This document shows, one piece after another, positions 6,774 to 9,599 of a stretch of DNA of 9,599 bases. A model generated the notes under the pieces. That model was not told the DNA's origin. It searched no databases and worked only from the letters and a program-made list of their open reading frames with translations. Source of the stretch: Myxococcales bacterium (GTDB lineage Bacteria; Myxococcota; Polyangia; HGW-17; SLPX01); assembly GCA_007131745.1 (NCBI GenBank), contig SLPX01000349.1, forward strand, positions 1 through 9,599. The letters are read 5' to 3'. The position numbers and the translations under genes are program-made. How positions within the stretch are numbered: position 1 is the stretch's first letter; each line of letters begins with the position of its first letter.

Positions 6774-7475
6774 ATGAAATCAGCCCATCTTGAGGACGGC
6801 GGGTCGCACCGTCTGATAATTCTTGCATCCAAATCCCCGCGGCGCATAGCCATGCTGCAAAAATTGGGATTAATGTTCGTATCATCTCCCCAGGATATCG
6901 ACGAAACCGCGAACGGTTCCACCGATCCCGGGGACCACGTGCTGCGGCTGGCATGCGAAAAAGTTGAAGAAGCGGTAAAGGCATACAAGGCGGGGACCCT
7001 GACTTTCCGAACCCCTGAAGAAGGGGAAATATTCAAGAACTTCGAAAAAACTTCGCACAACAGTCATCCGGTTTTCCTGGGCGCGGATACCGTAGTGGTA
7101 CACAAAGACAAATTGATGGGAAAACCCGGCTCCCGAAACGAAGGGAGAGAAATGCTTTCGCTTCTCTCCGGGACACGCCATGAAGTCATAACAGGATACT
7201 GCATCAGGGACGATGGAGGGGTTCAAATCTGCAATGCAATCAAAACCCGTGTCTTGTTCAGGACGCTGGAACCGTCTGAAATCCAGGATTACCTGGACAA
7301 AGGGGAATGGACGGACAAGGCCGGCTCATACGGGATCCAAGGATCGGCCGCTTTCATGGTGGAATCCGTTTTCGGCTCATACACCAACGTTGTAGGCCTG
7401 CCCCTTGCCGAAGTCACGCGGGATCTCAGAAAAATGGGCGCGATGACGCGGCTCTTTTCGGATAAGGAAACCTAA
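6774..7475 (+). CDS. Maf-family nucleoside triphosphate pyrophosphatase (probably dTTP/UTP type)
   Basis: Maf proteins hydrolyse non-canonical or selected nucleoside triphosphates to the monophosphate and pyrophosphate in the cytoplasm, keeping modified bases out of nucleic acids. The 233-residue product shows the family signature in order: ASKSPRR at 18-24 (phosphate-binding loop), FLGADTVV at 101-108 with the metal-linked acidic D105, MGKPGS at 115-120, LSGTRHEVITG at 131-141, and DKAGSYGIQG at 181-190 followed by GSYTNVVGLPLAEV at 201-214. The KAG-Y-IQG and NVVGLPL pattern is typical of the YhdE subgroup, which acts on dTTP and UTP. The protein is longer than the usual 190-205 residues because of a 13-residue N-terminal lead and about 25 extra residues at 71-97. 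No good Shine-Dalgarno site is seen; GGGGGT at 6756-6761 is 12 nt away. There is no internal Met between residue 1 and the conserved core, so the start is the only clear ATG. Confidence 0.95.
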   Translation: MKSAHLEDGGSHRLIILASKSPRRIAMLQKLGLMFVSSPQDIDETANGSTDPGDHVLRLACEKVEEAVKAYKAGTLTFRTPEEGEIFKNFEKTSHNSHPVFLGADTVVVHKDKLMGKPGSRNEGREMLSLLSGTRHEVITGYCIRDDGGVQICNAIKTRVLFRTLEPSEIQDYLDKGEWTDKAGSYGIQGSAAFMVESVFGSYTNVVGLPLAEVTRDLRKMGAMTRLFSDKET

Positions 7476-7492
7476 TGAGCAGCGGCTGAACA

Positions 7493-7517
7493 AAAACAAA
7501 TTCTTGAATTTTGTTTT
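7493..7517 (+). terminator. Weak AT-rich hairpin after maf, possible terminator
   Basis: The arms 7493-7502 and 7507-7517 pair over about ten A-T-rich base pairs with one bulged T and a CTTG loop. The following bases (CGCTTTTCTATT) are pyrimidine-rich but not a clean T tract. It lies between maf and the recD2 start. The low GC content of the stem argues against an efficient terminator. Confidence 0.2.
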
Positions 7518-7549
7518 CGCTTTTCTATTCTCGATCCATCTTTACATCT

Positions 7550-7553
7550 GAGG
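7550..7553 (+). promoter_or_regulatory. Shine-Dalgarno site supporting the TTG start of recD2
   Basis: GAGG lies 5 nt ahead of the TTG at 7559-7561. An in-frame TAA at 7556-7558 immediately precedes that TTG, so translation cannot begin further upstream. The next in-frame ATGs are at 7673 (codon 39) and 7706 (codon 50), neither with a better site. Confidence 0.55.
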
Positions 7554-7558
7554 TTTAA

Positions 7559-9599
7559 TTGAGCGACTCCCGGTCCAAAGACATCATCCGCGCTGCATCC
7601 GCTGGAAAACCGGATTCCCGGACAACGAAAACAGTTTCCGGTCGCATATCGGGACAACTCGGTTTCGAATCCATGGAATACGAACCCGGTACGGAAGGCC
7701 TTTCAATGCTGGAGGGAACGCTTTCAAAAGTTGTTTTCTCAAACCCCGAATCTGGTTGGTTGGTGGGCGTTTTAACAAGGTCAACCAACGGAATGAATGA
7801 TGACATCAAAATAGTCGGATTCATGGGTGGAATAAGGGAAGGCGCTATCCTCAAAGTCTGGGGCAAAAATCAAGACAACAAGAAACACGGGCCCCAGTTT
7901 TCGGTGGAACGATTCGTGGAAGTAAGTCCGAACACGAAAAAGGGGATTCTGAAATATCTGAGTTCCGGGCTGGTGGAAGGTATCGGCCGGGGGATGGCCC
8001 AAAGAATCGTGGACCGGTTCGGCGAGGAAACGGTCGAAATAATAGAGAATCAACCGCAAAGACTCACAGAAGTCGAAGGCATTGGTCTTAAAAGAAGCCG
8101 CCTGATAAAGAAAGCATTCAGCGAAAAGAAGGCCCTGAGAAGCACAATCGTGTTTCTTCAAGGCCACGGCCTTAACATGGGACAGGCACAAAAAGTCTTC
8201 AAAAAATATGGTTCGGATGCAATCAACCAGGTATCGGCAAATCCCTACCGGCTTGTAACCGACATCCAGGGCATCGGCTTTCTGACAGCGGATCGCATGG
8301 CCATTAACATGGGTATCAGCCCGGACGCGCCCCAACGGATTGAAGCCGGCCTGCTCTACACTCTCACGGAAGCCGGCGACAAGGGGCACTGCTTTCTGCC
8401 CGAGGACGTGCTCGTAAAAGAGTCTGTACTGAAACTCCAGGTTGAAGAAGACATGGTGAAACTGGGAATCGAAAAGATCCTGGAAAAAGGATGGGCGGTG
8501 GACGAAATGATTCAACCGAATGCCGAAGCCGCGGAAAACTATCAAGAACAGGAATCGAATGGCAAAAAGAGGATTATCTATCCGGTTTTTCTGCACACCG
8601 CGGAAACGGAAACATCGCGCCTTGTCAAAAGACTGCTTTCAAACCGAGCGAGGCCGTTGCACCAGAACCTGGAAAAAGAAATGCCGGTCCTTCAGAAAAA
8701 CCTGGGCATAGAGTTTTCCCCCGCGCAATGTAAAGCGCTGGAAACCTCGCTCGAAGAAAAAATTGTGGTCATAACGGGAGGACCCGGCACGGGAAAGACA
8801 ACTCTGGTCAAAGGCCTCCTGCACCTGTTCAGGAAAAGGAACCTGGATGTAGCGATGGCCGCTCCCACGGGCAGGGCCGCTCGGCGCATGAAAGAACTCA
8901 CGCAGCACGAAGCGAAAACCATCCACAGGCTGCTTGAATACACCCCGCATGTTAACAGGTTCGAAAGAAATGTTCACAATCCCGTGGACGCGGACGTTGT
9001 CATAGTCGATGAAACATCCATGGTGGACATCGAGTTGTTTCACAACCTGCTCAAAGGAATCTCCGCAGACACCCGTCTCATTCTGGTGGGAGACGCTGAT
9101 CAACTTCCGTCCGTGGGCCCCGGCCTGGTCCTGAACGATATCATCGGATCCGGCGTGGTCCCTACCGTACGTTTGACGGACATTTTCAGGCAAGCGCGCA
9201 AAAGCAGGATCGTGATGACCGCTCACCGGGTAAACAAGGGCCAACCCCTGGATGACGGTTCTTCTCAGACCTCGTCCAACCTTTTCATAATAGAAAAAAC
9301 CGACCCTGAAGAAATAATCAAGCTCATCTGCAAAATGGCCGTCGAGCGGATACCCGAACGTTTCGGAATGGATCCGGCTGAAGACATCCAGATTCTATGT
9401 CCCATGAAAAACGGGTTGCTGGGAACTCAGAACCTGAACAACATGCTGCGGGATCTTCATAATCCATGCCACCCATGCCACCCGGTTGACACCACAGATA
9501 ACGGGCTCAGACCGGGTGACAAGGTAATGCAAATCCGCAATAACTATGACAAGGATGTATTCAACGGCGACATCGGCCGAGTCATGGAAATTGATCCGA
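7559..9599 (+). CDS. RecD2 (RecD-like) 5'-3' DNA helicase, cut by the window edge
   Basis: RecD2 is an ATP-dependent superfamily 1B helicase that unwinds DNA 5' to 3' outside RecBCD and works in repair and replication-fork handling. The 680 complete codons seen (start TTG, no stop) show: an N-terminal OB-like region at about 50-125 (LEGTLSKVVFSNPESGW), helix-hairpin-helix segments near 134-143, 169-176 and 232-248 (GIG motifs), the Q residue at 390, Walker A GGPGTGKTT at 407-415, APTGRAARRM near 441-450, Walker B with D484 E485 followed by TSMVD, VGDADQLPSVGPG at 510-522, LTDIFRQAR (motif IV) and PGDKVMQIRNNYDKDVFNGD near the right edge. The C-terminal motifs with the SH3-like insertion and final 2A/2B parts lie beyond the window. 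The helix-hairpin-helix N-terminus and lack of recB/recC nearby distinguish it from RecD of RecBCD. About 50 residues precede the conserved region, an extension if the TTG start is right. Confidence 0.93.
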   Translation, partial: MSDSRSKDIIRAASAGKPDSRTTKTVSGRISGQLGFESMEYEPGTEGLSMLEGTLSKVVFSNPESGWLVGVLTRSTNGMNDDIKIVGFMGGIREGAILKVWGKNQDNKKHGPQFSVERFVEVSPNTKKGILKYLSSGLVEGIGRGMAQRIVDRFGEETVEIIENQPQRLTEVEGIGLKRSRLIKKAFSEKKALRSTIVFLQGHGLNMGQAQKVFKKYGSDAINQVSANPYRLVTDIQGIGFLTADRMAINMGISPDAPQRIEAGLLYTLTEAGDKGHCFLPEDVLVKESVLKLQVEEDMVKLGIEKILEKGWAVDEMIQPNAEAAENYQEQESNGKKRIIYPVFLHTAETETSRLVKRLLSNRARPLHQNLEKEMPVLQKNLGIEFSPAQCKALETSLEEKIVVITGGPGTGKTTLVKGLLHLFRKRNLDVAMAAPTGRAARRMKELTQHEAKTIHRLLEYTPHVNRFERNVHNPVDADVVIVDETSMVDIELFHNLLKGISADTRLILVGDADQLPSVGPGLVLNDIIGSGVVPTVRLTDIFRQARKSRIVMTAHRVNKGQPLDDGSSQTSSNLFIIEKTDPEEIIKLICKMAVERIPERFGMDPAEDIQILCPMKNGLLGTQNLNNMLRDLHNPCHPCHPVDTTDNGLRPGDKVMQIRNNYDKDVFNGDIGRVMEIDP
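9465..9482 (+). repeat. Tandem 9-bp duplication inside recD2
   Basis: CATGCCACC occurs twice in succession, giving the residues CHPCHP at 637-642. The segment lies in a loop just ahead of the conserved PGDKVMQ motif. The frame is kept. Confidence 0.85.

Noticed and set aside
7781..8596. Minus-strand open frame of 271 codons
   Set aside because: It lies wholly inside recD2, whose helix-hairpin-helix motifs are read on the + strand; it is a shadow frame.
8639..9244. Minus-strand open frame of 201 codons
   Set aside because: It is antisense to the Walker A and B region of recD2 and is explained by codon bias there.

Overview
The window reads entirely on the + strand and carries six protein-coding genes, the last cut by the right edge, preceded by about 300 bases without a convincing gene. 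The most informative gene for taxonomy is a lipoprotein with a cysteine-rich N-terminus and an IgGFc-binding-type domain, a combination typical of Myxococcota and neighbouring deltaproteobacterial lineages. Long acidic low-complexity stretches, TTG starts and moderate GC fit a deep-branching member of that group. The assignment is an inference; no rRNA or other marker gene is present.

Layout: (1) 1-298, no clear gene but several short inverted repeats and a possible weak promoter. (2) 299-1294, an unrecognised two-part protein: an N-terminal half faintly like SPFH/band-7 or 'virion core'-type proteins, a lysine-rich linker on an A9 tract, and a C-terminal beta-rich domain. (3) 1378-3216, an unusual protein joining a tyrosine-recombinase-like core-binding N-terminus to a beta-rich module, acidic stretches and HEAT-like helical repeats. 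(4) 3252-4649, an exported L,D-transpeptidase (YkuD fold) with an SH3-like domain. (5) 4791-6707, the IgGFc-binding-type surface lipoprotein, with a duplicated six-cysteine module. (6) 6774-7475, the Maf nucleotide pyrophosphatase. (7) 7559 to the edge, the RecD2 helicase without its C-terminus.

Genes 2 and 3 are separated by 83 nt and genes 3 and 4 by 35 nt, all in the same direction, so they may form one transcript. A candidate promoter lies in the 141-nt gap before the lipoprotein. Two products, the transpeptidase and the lipoprotein, act in the envelope; maf and recD2 are housekeeping genes of nucleotide sanitation and DNA repair. I see no complete defence system, CRISPR array, transposase or other mobile element. 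The most unfamiliar content is the pair at 299-3216. It is worth a comparative look, but the sequence alone does not show that it forms a new system.
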